Part shown: positions 14,510 through 23,424 of the stretch, piece after piece
Layout of the letters: each line of letters begins with the position of its first letter
Numbering within the stretch: the stretch's first letter is position 1
DNA from: Elusimicrobiota bacterium
Lineage (GTDB): Bacteria > Elusimicrobiota > Elusimicrobia > Elusimicrobiales > UBA9959
Assembly: GCA_003482905.1 (NCBI GenBank)
Contig: DMXM01000023.1
Coordinates: 8,279 to 45,708, forward strand
Direction: 5' to 3'
DNA: 37,430 bases
Position numbers and translations under genes: made by a program
Notes under the pieces: model-generated
Databases searched by the model: none
Told to the model about the DNA's origin: nothing
Seen by the model: only the letters and a program-made list of their open reading frames with translations

Positions 14510-17500
14510 CACCCGCGCCTCCCCGCAGCAACGGCGTCCAGCAGTGCCTGCTCCACGCTCCTCGCGTATTTGGCCCAGGAATAGCCCTCTTCCACGAATT
14601 TACGGCAGGCAAGGCGCATGGCCGCGCGGTTTTCCTCATAGCGCGGCATGAATGAAAGTATCCCGGCGGCTATCCCGGCCGGTGAAGAATCCGCCAGCAG
14701 CATCCCCGGGTCCAGCCGGTCCAGTATTTCCGGATTGGCGGCTACTGGAGTGGCCAACACCGGGGTGCCGCAGGCGAGGGCCTCCAGCGTCACAAGCCCG
14801 AACCCTTCCAGCAGCCGCGTGGGCAGGATAAAAAGATCGGCGCACTGGTAATGCGCGGCCAGGTCGCTTTCCGGGATATAGCCCGCGAGGCGCACGCTGC
14901 CGGAGAGCCCGGCCGACTTTATCATGGCCTCCAGTTTGCCGCGCAGATAACCGCTGCCGCCGATAACAAAGAACGCGTCCGGACGCTCCTTGACCACCGA
15001 CGCGGCGGCCTCCACCAGGTTTTCAAGACCCATGCGGCTGGCCAGGTTCCTGACCGTGAATACCATGAAAGCCCCGGCAGGCAGGCCGAGCCTTTCCCGC
15101 AGTTCCCCGGTATCGGCCTCGGGGCGGAATTTATCCAGGTCCACCCCCAGCGGGACCAGCCGCGAGTCCAGGCCGTGCGCGGCTTTCAGATTTTCGGCCA
15201 TAAACCTGCTGGCGTTCAATATGACACTGGAAGCCTTAAGGACCCGCCGCTCCAGGAATTTCCTCATGCCCGCGCCTAACAACCGGCGCAATGGCCCCTT
15301 GCCGAGGTCGCGGCACCTTATGGCGTACTCCTCCCCCCAGGGCGAATGGAAATTGTATACCGCCGGCACGCCCTTGAGCGCCGCCAGGGCGAGCCCGCCG
15401 GTGTAGGGATGGTGAAGTTCCATTACGTCTATGCGGCCGTGGCGCGCGAGGATATCACGCAGCAAGGCGCGCAGTTTAAGCGGGTTGCCGCGGTAGCGGT
15501 AAACCTCTATTTCCTCGAAGATCTCGAAATCCTTCTTGTTGCGGGCGCCCTTCGTCAGCACTACCGGCCGGTGGCCCATGGCCGCCAGGCGCTTGGCCGT
15601 CTCCCAGGCCACGCGGCCCGACCCGCCGGCGTCGTCCTCCTGTATTATGTCCGTGCAGACCAGCACGTTAAGCGGACCGGCGCCGGGCCTGACGCCCAGG
15701 CTGACCCCGCCGGCCGCCAGTTTCTTATTCCTGGCCAGCCAAAGTTCGAACATCATCACCGCGTGTATCTGGTCGTTAAGGTTGCGCCTGCCGCTTTCGT
15801 GCTCCTTCAGCATCCCCTCTATATAGCCGGGGGATAGCCAGCCGTTCTTCTCAAGGGAATTGCCGTTAAGAACTTCGCGGGTAAAATCTTTCAGCTCTTC
15901 CCCGTACCACCTGGCCAATGGCACCTGGAAACCGTGCTTCGGGCCGGCCAGCGTGGCCGGCGGCAGGCGCCCGGCCATAATGGTCTTGAGCATGGCCTTA
16001 AGGGTGAAGCCGCGCGTTTTCAGCGCCAGCGGCGCCGAAGCCATAAGCTCCGCCAGCCTGACGTCCAGAAAAGGCACCCGCAGTTCCAGGGAATTGGCCA
16101 TGGAGACCCTGTCGGCCAGGCACAACAGGTCGTCGGAGAGGTAATTCCTCAGCTCATAGCCGAAAATATCGTCGGGGGAGCCCAGCCGCCCGGGCAGCCT
16201 TGGGGCGGAACCGGCGGCGCCGGAATGGGCGGCGGCGTATAGCCGTCCCCGTTCCTCCCGGTTAAAATAAGAGATCCAGGAATCGTAAGCCCCGCGCAGA
16301 TCCCCGCGGCCGCCGCTGATGAATCTTTTTGCCCGGCCGGGCAGATTTCGCGCCGAACGGGATTCGCTCAGCAGCCTGGCCGCCGACCAGAAACCTTCAC
16401 GCAGCGGCGCGGGCAGCCGCAGATAAGCCGGCATCAGCCTGGCACCAAGATGCCTGGGGTAGCCGCCGAAGAATTCGTCGCCTCCGACTCCGGTCAGGGC
16501 CACGGTAACTTTTTTCCTGGCCTCTCCAGTTACCAGGAAGGTAGGGATGGCAGACGCGTCCGCGAAGGGTTCGTCGAACGTGGCGGCCAGTTTCTCCATT
16601 ACCGCGCGTGGGTCCGGCTCCAGTATGGTTTCGCAGTGGTCGCAGTGGAAATGCTCAGCGACAAGGCGCGCCTGCGCGGTTTCATTGAAACTGGCGTCCT
16701 TCCTGCCATAACCTACGCTGAAAGTCTTCACCGGCGCAAAGACGGCACGGCTCATATAATACAGCAGCGCGGAGGAATCCACCCCGCCGGAAAGCAGCAG
16801 CCCCAGCGGGACGTCGGAAACGAGCTGTTCCGCTACGCTGGCGGAAAGCAGCCCGTCCGCCGCCTCCAGGTACTCACCCCAGGTCTTGGCGGGAGAGGCG
16901 CCAAATTCCGGCAGGCGCCAGTATGTCTTCAGCTCCGCTTTACCGCCGCAGAACAACAGCGTCTGCGCCGGCTCCAGTTTGCGGATGGCTTTGTAAACGG
17001 TAAGGGGCGCGGGGATGTAAAGATTGGTGAAATAAGCGTCTACGGCCTCGGCGGCCAGCTCCGTGCCTATATCCGCGGCCAGCAGCAGCGCCTTCATTTC
17101 CGAAGCGAAGTAGAGTTTGTCCCCGATCAGTGAATAAAAAAGAGGCTTGATCCCGAACTGGTCCCTGGCCAGCAGCAGCGCCGACTTCCTGGAATCCCAG
17201 ATAGCGAAAGCGAACATGCCGCGCAGCCTGCGGGCGAGGTCCGCGCCGTACTCCTCGTACAGGTGGACCAGAACTTCGGTGTCGGTTCTGGTGCGGAAGC
17301 GGTGGCCCTTGCCCTCCAGCTCGGCGCGCAGCTCCCTGAAATTGTATATCTCGCCGTTGAAGACGACGGTTACCAGGCCGTCCTCGTTGGAAATAGGCTG
17401 GGCGCCGGTGGCCAGGTCTATTATCTTCAGGCGCCGCATCCCGAGCGAGATCTTCTCTCCGTCGGAAAAAAAGCCGTCGTCGTCAGGCCCGCGGTGAGCC

Positions 17501-17568
17501 AGCCTCGCGGCCATGCCTTTGAGCAGTTCGTCGTTCCGGTAATTAGCGAAGCCGCATATTCCGCACAT
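14509..17568 (-). CDS. Fusion: glutamine-dependent AsnB-like amidotransferase plus GT4 glycosyltransferase
   Basis: This is one uninterrupted 1019-residue frame. Residues 1-615 are an asparagine synthetase B-like enzyme. Cys2 of MCGICGF is the glutaminase nucleophile, RLAHRGPDDDG and NGEIYNF complete that domain, SGGVDSS (260-266) is the ATP-binding PP-loop, and GVGGDEFFGGY follows. Its length resembles the amidotransferases of exopolysaccharide clusters. After a short linker (about 616-631), residues 632-1019 are a full GT4 glycosyltransferase with the E-x7-E region EGFGLVTLEALACGTPV. No Shine-Dalgarno or good start is seen at the junction (about 15675), supporting a true fusion. The pair may transfer and amidate the same sugar. 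It overlaps both neighbours by 1 nt. Confidence 0.88.
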   Translation of the reverse strand: MCGICGFANYRNDELLKGMAARLAHRGPDDDGFFSDGEKISLGMRRLKIIDLATGAQPISNEDGLVTVVFNGEIYNFRELRAELEGKGHRFRTRTDTEVLVHLYEEYGADLARRLRGMFAFAIWDSRKSALLLARDQFGIKPLFYSLIGDKLYFASEMKALLLAADIGTELAAEAVDAYFTNLYIPAPLTVYKAIRKLEPAQTLLFCGGKAELKTYWRLPEFGASPAKTWGEYLEAADGLLSASVAEQLVSDVPLGLLLSGGVDSSALLYYMSRAVFAPVKTFSVGYGRKDASFNETAQARLVAEHFHCDHCETILEPDPRAVMEKLAATFDEPFADASAIPTFLVTGEARKKVTVALTGVGGDEFFGGYPRHLGARLMPAYLRLPAPLREGFWSAARLLSESRSARNLPGRAKRFISGGRGDLRGAYDSWISYFNREERGRLYAAAHSGAAGSAPRLPGRLGSPDDIFGYELRNYLSDDLLCLADRVSMANSLELRVPFLDVRLAELMASAPLALKTRGFTLKAMLKTIMAGRLPPATLAGPKHGFQVPLARWYGEELKDFTREVLNGNSLEKNGWLSPGYIEGMLKEHESGRRNLNDQIHAVMMFELWLARNKKLAAGGVSLGVRPGAGPLNVLVCTDIIQEDDAGGSGRVAWETAKRLAAMGHRPVVLTKGARNKKDFEIFEEIEVYRYRGNPLKLRALLRDILARHGRIDVMELHHPYTGGLALAALKGVPAVYNFHSPWGEEYAIRCRDLGKGPLRRLLGAGMRKFLERRVLKASSVILNASRFMAENLKAAHGLDSRLVPLGVDLDKFRPEADTGELRERLGLPAGAFMVFTVRNLASRMGLENLVEAAASVVKERPDAFFVIGGSGYLRGKLEAMIKSAGLSGSVRLAGYIPESDLAAHYQCADLFILPTRLLEGFGLVTLEALACGTPVLATPVAANPEILDRLDPGMLLADSSPAGIAAGILSFMPRYEENRAAMRLACRKFVEEGYSWAKYARSVEQALLDAVAAGRRG

Positions 17569-18656
17569 CAGAGCGCCCCTCCGGAGGAATTGATCACCGA
17601 TTCCAGGACCCCGATTATCGCCGCGGCCGACTTTTCAGGGGAATAAAGCGCCGCGCGGGCCAGCCCCTTTTTCCTAAGCTCCAGGCGCAGCGGGGGATCG
17701 CGCAGCACCGCCGCCACCGCGGCGGCTATCTCCCGCGGCTTGCGCGGGTCGAAATAGGCGCAGGCGTCTCCCAGCACCTCCGGCAGGCAGGAGGTGTTGG
17801 AACTGACCACCGGGGTTCCGCAAGCCATGGCCTCCAGCGCCGGAAGACCGAACCCCTCGTAAAAAGAAGGGGAAACGAGCAATTCCGCCCCGCTGTAAAG
17901 GAAAGGCAGATCTGCGTCGGGAACAGAGCCGATCGCCACGCCTGTACCGGGGCGCGGGGATCTGTAATCGCCCACCCCCGCCAGCACAAGCGAATACCTG
18001 TCCCTTAACTCCCCGTCAAGGAGGGACCAGGCCCCGAGCAGGCCGGCGAGGTTCTTATGCGGTCTCGAATTGCCGACATAAAGGACATACGGCTTCCCTA
18101 TCCCGTATTTCCGGGTCACGAACGCGCAATCGTCCCGCCTGTAAAAACGCTTTCCATCCACCCCGGCGCCGCTGACGGATATCTTTTCCGGCGCCACCCC
18201 GAGGAGGCGGACGATATCGTTCTTCGAGTTGCCGGACAAGGTCAGCACCGCCGCCGCTTTCGCGGCGTAAAGACGCGCCAATTGCCGTTCCAGGAAAGCG
18301 CCTCTCCCGTAGCCGGGATATATCAGCCCGGTCAGGTCATGTATCGCTATAACCGACGGCACGGAAGAGAAAAGACATGTTTTATTATAAGGTGAAAAAT
18401 AAATATCACATTTCAGGCGCTTCAGCGCCGCCGGAAGCAGGACTTGGTCCCAAATCTGCGTATTCACTTCATGGATATTTTCTATCTTTACGTTCTCCCC
18501 GAACCGGAACGGAACGCGGGTATGCTGCGAACCGAAAAGCACGAACTCCCAGCCGCGCCGCTCGCGCGAGGCGAAGGAGATAAAATCGCCGAGATAACGG
18601 CCTATGCCGGTGATCCTCCCTTCATGGAATTCCCTGCAGTCTATGGCCAATTTCAC
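17568..18656 (-). CDS. GT4-family glycosyltransferase
   Basis: I prefer the GTG at 18656, which overlaps the upstream stop as GTGA and gives the typical GT4 start VKLAIDCREF; this makes 362 residues. An in-frame ATG at 18701 would add 15 residues inside the upstream gene. The nucleotide-sugar domain shows GKPYVLYVGNSRPHKN and the E-x7-E motif EGFGLPALEAMACGTPVV. It resembles mannosyltransferases of O-antigen clusters, acting at the cytoplasmic face on a lipid-linked acceptor; donor and linkage are unknown. Its stop overlaps the ATG of the AsnB-GT4 gene by 1 nt. Confidence 0.88.
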   Translation of the reverse strand: MKLAIDCREFHEGRITGIGRYLGDFISFASRERRGWEFVLFGSQHTRVPFRFGENVKIENIHEVNTQIWDQVLLPAALKRLKCDIYFSPYNKTCLFSSVPSVIAIHDLTGLIYPGYGRGAFLERQLARLYAAKAAAVLTLSGNSKNDIVRLLGVAPEKISVSGAGVDGKRFYRRDDCAFVTRKYGIGKPYVLYVGNSRPHKNLAGLLGAWSLLDGELRDRYSLVLAGVGDYRSPRPGTGVAIGSVPDADLPFLYSGAELLVSPSFYEGFGLPALEAMACGTPVVSSNTSCLPEVLGDACAYFDPRKPREIAAAVAAVLRDPPLRLELRKKGLARAALYSPEKSAAAIIGVLESVINSSGGAL

Positions 18657-19450
18657 GCGCCCGGCCTCGCGGGCATTCCCGCCGCCCGCCCTAATTCCCA
18701 TAATTTAAAGTAGGAGATAAGATAAACGAAAGACGAAATGGAGCAGACCATGAAACCTTGCGCCCCGTCAAGGAAGCCCAGCCTGTAAAAGTATTTGTAG
18801 ATAAAAACAGCGGCCGGCTTGGCGAATAAATACCAAAGGGCATTGACGGGAGTTATCCTTAATCCTTTTATAAGCAGGTCCTGCGCGTTCAGCGTCGTAT
18901 ACCGGTCGACGCGCGTAATATGTTCGGACACCGTTTCGAAGCCATAGTGAATTAAATGCTCCTTCATAACCCCCGTCCTGCCCGCCGGGACGAAGTTGTC
19001 TATATATTTCAGCCGGGTGTCGTAAGAACCTTTCTTCCTGTTAAAAAGCCTTGTGTACTCCGGGTCGAACCAGCCGCAGCGCCTTATAGGCCTGCCCAGG
19101 TAGATGGTCAGCGCGCGGAAATTAAAGGCGGAATACCCGGCCGCGTCATTCGAAGATAATACCGCCCGTATTTCCTCCGCGGCCTCCGGAGGCACCAGCA
19201 TATCGGCGTCCACCATGAACACCCAGTCGTTGGCGGCCTTGGAAATCAGGAACTGCCGCTCCTCGTTGAAGCTGCCGCTGAAAGGGCGTTGGAAGATCTT
19301 CTCCGTATACTCCCGGCATATTTCCACGGTCCTGTCCGTGCTGAAACCGTCCAAGATGATTATCTCCCCGGCCCATTTGAGGCTCTCCAGGCATTGCCGG
19401 ATAAATTTTTCCTCGTTCTTCACTATCAGGGCGGCGGTAAGTTTTTCCAT
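18653..19450 (-). CDS. GT2-family glycosyltransferase (WaaE/KdtX-like)
   Basis: The N-terminus LTAALIVKNEEKFI and the metal-binding DAD (81-83, in MVDADM) are typical of GT-A fold family 2 enzymes. The overall 265-residue layout, with GWFDPEYTRLF and LIHYGFETVSEH, matches the WaaE-like group that adds sugars to LPS core or O-antigen lipids. A hydrophobic C-terminal stretch (about 215-255) should hold it at the inner membrane. The ATG directly follows the TAG of the methyltransferase gene with no gap. It is similar in plan to the gene at 21233-22009, suggesting an old duplication. Confidence 0.87.
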   Translation of the reverse strand: MEKLTAALIVKNEEKFIRQCLESLKWAGEIIILDGFSTDRTVEICREYTEKIFQRPFSGSFNEERQFLISKAANDWVFMVDADMLVPPEAAEEIRAVLSSNDAAGYSAFNFRALTIYLGRPIRRCGWFDPEYTRLFNRKKGSYDTRLKYIDNFVPAGRTGVMKEHLIHYGFETVSEHITRVDRYTTLNAQDLLIKGLRITPVNALWYLFAKPAAVFIYKYFYRLGFLDGAQGFMVCSISSFVYLISYFKLWELGRAAGMPARPGA

Positions 19451-20152
19451 CTAGGCGGCCTTCCTGGCGGAGAGAATAAGGTGCTCGCCAAAAAGCAGTT
19501 CCGGGCTCTGCAGGCGCGGATTATGCGCTTTATTGAACAGCCCGCTGAACGCGCCGGCAAGCGAAGCCGCGCCGCGCGCCAGAAGGCCGAAACGCTCCTT
19601 CTCGGCAGCCAGCGTCTCCACCCGCAGGCCGTTGCGCTCCAGCGCCGCCTCGAGCCCGGGTACCCAGACGGGGTTGAGGTGCTGGGCCATCCACGCCTCC
19701 CCGGAGGAGCCGGCCCTGGAATCGAAATAACAGAAACTGCCGAACAGCAGGAACTTCAGGCGGGACAGCGCGCTGTTCGTATTCGGCGTGGTCAGCACCA
19801 GCAGGCCTCCCGGCTTCAGCACCCTGGCGAACTCGGCGACCGGGGCGGCCGTGCCGCGCAGATGCTCTATCCCCTCCACCGACAGGACATAATCGAACGA
19901 GGCGCCGCCGTAAGGCAGTTTCTCGTTCAGATCTCCCGCCGTAAAATCTATCCCCTCGGCCCGGAAACCCTCCCCATCCAGGTCCAGCGCGCTTACGCTG
20001 AAGCCGGCGTCCGCCAGTTTGCGCGAAAGATAACCGCGCCCGCAGGGCGCGTCCAGCAGCCGGCCGGGAGGCTCACCGGCCAGGAGGCGCAGCACCGCGG
20101 CCGGTACATCCAGCCTGGTCATCGATTCCGGGATCTGATTTTCTGTATTCAT
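19451..20152 (-). CDS. Class I SAM-dependent methyltransferase
   Basis: LLDAPCGRGYLS (32-43) is the SAM-binding motif. VSALDLDG gives the acidic residue after strand 2, FDYVLSVEGIEHL is motif II and LKPGGLLVLTTPN is motif III. At 233 residues it is a plain methyltransferase domain of UbiG type, as found in glycan clusters. The acceptor is unknown. Its ATG overlaps the stop of the GT4 gene at 20149-21246 by 4 nt (ATGA). Confidence 0.85.
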   Translation of the reverse strand: MNTENQIPESMTRLDVPAAVLRLLAGEPPGRLLDAPCGRGYLSRKLADAGFSVSALDLDGEGFRAEGIDFTAGDLNEKLPYGGASFDYVLSVEGIEHLRGTAAPVAEFARVLKPGGLLVLTTPNTNSALSRLKFLLFGSFCYFDSRAGSSGEAWMAQHLNPVWVPGLEAALERNGLRVETLAAEKERFGLLARGAASLAGAFSGLFNKAHNPRLQSPELLFGEHLILSARKAA

Positions 20153-21246
20153 CCTATAAGCTCGGCATACACCTTCTCGACGCCGCTCACGTGGTTGGCC
20201 ACGTTGAAGCGGCGCGCCTTTTTCAGGCCGTTGCGGCCCATCTCCGCCGCTCTCGCCGGGTCGGCCAGCAGCCTTAAAACCGCAGCTGCGTAGGCGTCGG
20301 CATCACGGCAGGGGACCAGAAAACCATCCACCCCGTTCTCTACTATTTCCGGCATCCCCCCCGCGTCTCCGGCGACCACCGGCTTGCCGCAGGCCATAGC
20401 CTCTATAAGAACACGGCCGAAAGCCTCCAGACCGTCCGAAGGCGCCGCCACAACGTCGCACAGGGAGATCAGGGCGGGGATATCCTCCCGGTGGCCGGTA
20501 AATATCACCCTGTCTTCCAGACCCAGCTGCGAGGAATATTCTTTCAGCTCCCGGGTATAAACTTCTTCACCGGCACCGACCACGAGAAAGACGCACCGGC
20601 CCGCCTTTTCGCCTATCTTTCCTGCCATGCGCAGAAAGGTCCTGTGCCCCTTGAGCTCCACAAGGCGGCCGATAGTCCCCACGACTCTGGCCCCGGGGGC
20701 TATGCCGAGTTCACCGCGCAGATCCCCGCTGCCGAGGCCGGGCGCGAATACGGCGGTGTCCACGGCGTTGTAAACTTTCCTAACTTTAGCGGGACTATGC
20801 GCGAACCGCCGCGCCACCGCGCCGCTTATCGCGATTATCCGGCCGCTGAGCCCGGCTATCACCCTGTCCTTCCACCCCGCCTGTTCCATTACGCGGACAT
20901 GCCAGACAAAGGGCGTCCCCGAAAGCCTGGCGTTAAGCGCCGCCAGGAAAGTCAGCCGGGTGGTGGCGCTGTTGCAGTGGACCAGGTCGGGGGCCTGGGC
21001 GCGCAGCAGCGCCCTGACGGCCCGGTACGAGACGGCGACCTTGTGCAGCGCCAGGCCGGCGGCGCGCGCGTCGCGGCAGAAATCGCTTTCAGGGCCCTCC
21101 GGTACCGCTACTGACACCGCGTAGTCCGCCGCCGGCAGGCCGCGCATGAGCAGCAGCAGGCTCTTCTGCCCGCCGCCCTGCGTAGGAACCAGCGGAGAGT
21201 CTATAAAGAGGATCTTCTTCCTCATCGGGGCGCTATGATCTTTCAT
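20149..21246 (-). CDS. GT4-family glycosyltransferase
   Basis: The N-terminal domain has the glycine-rich PTQGGGQKSLLLL loop after ILFIDSPL. The C-terminal domain has VVGTIGRLVELKGH and the E-x7-E region EAFGRVLIEAMACGKPVV. At 365 residues this is a complete GT4 retaining transferase. The first ATG (21246) lies 14 nt inside the preceding gene; the methionine at codon 8 (MRKKILFID) is also possible. It belongs to the polysaccharide operon; the donor sugar is unknown. Confidence 0.88.
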   Translation of the reverse strand: MKDHSAPMRKKILFIDSPLVPTQGGGQKSLLLLMRGLPAADYAVSVAVPEGPESDFCRDARAAGLALHKVAVSYRAVRALLRAQAPDLVHCNSATTRLTFLAALNARLSGTPFVWHVRVMEQAGWKDRVIAGLSGRIIAISGAVARRFAHSPAKVRKVYNAVDTAVFAPGLGSGDLRGELGIAPGARVVGTIGRLVELKGHRTFLRMAGKIGEKAGRCVFLVVGAGEEVYTRELKEYSSQLGLEDRVIFTGHREDIPALISLCDVVAAPSDGLEAFGRVLIEAMACGKPVVAGDAGGMPEIVENGVDGFLVPCRDADAYAAAVLRLLADPARAAEMGRNGLKKARRFNVANHVSGVEKVYAELIG

Positions 21247-22009
21247 TTTCCTGCATTTCCCACAATTTCGCGTAAGTGACGAATATAACCAGCCCGGAGG
21301 AGAGCGAGATGAATAACCCGCGGAAACCGTCCATGAACCCCTTCCGGAACAGGTACTTGCGCAGGAACCAGAAGAGCGGCTTGATAAAAAAAAGCGTTAT
21401 AAAGTTCCATGCCCCGACGCGGACGCCCTTTGCCCGCGCCTCTCCGGCCAGCCGGGCGGTGTACCTGTTGAACTTTTCGAAGTACTGCTCTAAAGATCTG
21501 TAGCTGTAATGAATAAGCGGGCTTTCCAGCCGGCCGGCCCGGCTTTCGTCAGCCAGCCGCGGCACATAGTGGATGTCCAGCGGCCATTGGGCCGCGCCCT
21601 TGCGAAACAGCCTTATGATATAGTCCGGAGCCCAGCCGCAACCGGTGATGCGCCGGCCGAGAAAATAATTATGCCTTGGGATATAGAACCCGTCCACGCC
21701 GCCGGTATCGGAGGCCAGCCGCGCACAGATCTCATCTCTTAACTCCGCGCTTACGACCTCGTCCGCGTCCAGGCTCAGCAGCCAGTCGCCGGCGGCGTTA
21801 GCCAGCCCCAGGTTCTTGTTCTTGTGAAAATTCCCGCCGGAGTCGGTAACTATCACCTTGCCGGCATATTCACGGCATATTGCCGCGGTCCCGTCGGAGC
21901 TGCAGTCGTCCACAATGACGATCTCGTCCGCCCATTTCACGGCCTCAAGGCAGGCGCGGATATTCTTTTCCTCGTTCTTTACCGCGATCACTACGGATAT
22001 TTTCTGCAT
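21233..22009 (-). CDS. GT2-family glycosyltransferase (WaaE/KdtX-like)
   Basis: The 258-residue protein starts ISVVIAVKNEEKNIRAC and has VDDCSSDGT and the metal-binding DADE (81-84), all typical of family 2 GT-A enzymes. The middle part, with GCGWAPDYIIRLF and LIHYSYRS, follows the same plan as the enzyme at 18653-19450. The C-terminus (about 205-250) is hydrophobic and probably membrane-associated. It starts 5 nt after the stop of the GT-C gene and overlaps the next gene by 14 nt. Confidence 0.87.
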   Translation of the reverse strand: MQKISVVIAVKNEEKNIRACLEAVKWADEIVIVDDCSSDGTAAICREYAGKVIVTDSGGNFHKNKNLGLANAAGDWLLSLDADEVVSAELRDEICARLASDTGGVDGFYIPRHNYFLGRRITGCGWAPDYIIRLFRKGAAQWPLDIHYVPRLADESRAGRLESPLIHYSYRSLEQYFEKFNRYTARLAGEARAKGVRVGAWNFITLFFIKPLFWFLRKYLFRKGFMDGFRGLFISLSSGLVIFVTYAKLWEMQENERS

Positions 22010-22014
22010 AATAT

Positions 22015-23424
22015 TCAGTGCCGGGCCGCCTGGGAATTTTTATAACCGTTCTGTTCGAACAGTAAGACCTTTATCTCCCCGAACGCGTAATCTCCCGCTA
22101 ATGCCGAGCTTTTAGATATTAGTTCCCGGTAAACTTCGCTTCTCCCCCAGTTATGCGCCAATACCAGCCAGATCCTATTATATCGCATATACTCTTGCGG
22201 TTTGAATTCCGGCGCTCCTTTCGGCAAGCCTTCCATTTTCCCTTTTCCCGTATAATAGAATTTGAACGGATATCTCATATGCCCGGCGTCAAACAATATC
22301 AGGTCTTTTTCCTTTTCGTTGCGCCCCACGAAAGCGGCCACTTCCCGCCAGTTTTCAGGATTATATTTCAAAGCCGAATATAGCGAGGCGAAATTCACCG
22401 CCAGAAGAGCCGACAGCAAAAATCCTCTTATTTTCACAGGAAAGGATTCAAGCCCTTTTATAAATATGTACGCGAACAGCGGATACTCCCAGGCTACGTA
22501 TTTGGAGCTTAACAGCACTTTCGGTATTTTTAATGAAACCGCAAAAACAATTCCCAGGGAGATCAAGGCCAGCCAGACCGCCAGGCGCGCTCTCAGGTCC
22601 CCGTCCTTGTTCCGGGCGCCCCTCACAAGGACCGGGACGACCAAGGCGCATAAAAACAGAAAATAAACTATTTTTATCCCGCGGATTTCGTTGAACTTCA
22701 GGAGATATTCCGAATAAGCGAAGGCGTAGGGCAAATAGGCCAATATAGCTCCGCTCGGGATATTAATAAGTTTTTCAGAGGCGAATCCGCCGGTGACCGA
22801 GGGATTGAAAAAATAGACCAGGGGTAGAGAAAATAATATTATCGAACTAAAAGTGTACGCGTAAAATCTTGGTCTTGAAACCGACTCCTTCCTAAAAAGC
22901 AGATACACCGCGAAAAATGCGGCGACCAGCGCCCCGCAGGGATAAAAATTATAGAGCGCTAGAACGGAAAACAGGGCCAGAAGCGCAAAATCCGCGGCTT
23001 TTTCTCTCTCAAAAGTCCTTGCGAAATAATAACACGCCGCAGAGCTGAAGAAAAGACTAAAAGCGTGCATTCGCGCTATAGCTCCCTCGGAGATCAAATA
23101 AGCGCTGAACCCGAGCAGGAGCAAGGTCGTAACATTGGCATTGATAAACCGGGTAAGATAAAAAATGGACAGGAAGCTAAAGAGCGCGAATATCCACCTT
23201 ATTCCGAGCTCAGTTTGGGAAGCCGTAAAGAACTTATGCGCAATATACGTCAGCGGGGGATGGATGTCCGCCTTCACTTCTTTGACCAGCCCCTCCATCG
23301 GCATCAGCCCGACCATGTTCGACCAGGCCTCGTCCAGGGTGACAGGGAAATTAACGGCAAAATAAACGCGGCAGAAAAAAGCCGCCGCCAGGATCGAGAA
23401 GAATAAAACGTGCTTTCTGTTCAT
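22015..23424 (-). CDS. Polytopic GT-C glycosyltransferase (PMT/ArnT-like)
   Basis: The 469 residues contain about ten membrane helices. The first large periplasmic loop has TLDEAWS (Asp31, Glu32) and DIHPPLTY (His55), the acidic and HPPL signatures of GT39/GT83-type enzymes that use polyprenyl-phosphate sugars outside the membrane. The C-terminal part (about 360-469) is soluble. It probably adds a side-branch sugar to the periplasmic polymer. The coding sequence is AT-rich compared with its neighbours; positions 22801-22860 are 35% GC. It overlaps the upstream GT4 gene by 4 nt. Confidence 0.8.
   Translation of the reverse strand: MNRKHVLFFSILAAAFFCRVYFAVNFPVTLDEAWSNMVGLMPMEGLVKEVKADIHPPLTYIAHKFFTASQTELGIRWIFALFSFLSIFYLTRFINANVTTLLLLGFSAYLISEGAIARMHAFSLFFSSAACYYFARTFEREKAADFALLALFSVLALYNFYPCGALVAAFFAVYLLFRKESVSRPRFYAYTFSSIILFSLPLVYFFNPSVTGGFASEKLINIPSGAILAYLPYAFAYSEYLLKFNEIRGIKIVYFLFLCALVVPVLVRGARNKDGDLRARLAVWLALISLGIVFAVSLKIPKVLLSSKYVAWEYPLFAYIFIKGLESFPVKIRGFLLSALLAVNFASLYSALKYNPENWREVAAFVGRNEKEKDLILFDAGHMRYPFKFYYTGKGKMEGLPKGAPEFKPQEYMRYNRIWLVLAHNWGRSEVYRELISKSSALAGDYAFGEIKVLLFEQNGYKNSQAARH

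Noticed and set aside
18654..18701. ATG at 18701 as the start of the GT4 gene
   Set aside because: It would add a Gly/Arg-rich extension inside the upstream gene; the GTG at 18656 gives a normal GT4 N-terminus and a GTGA overlap.
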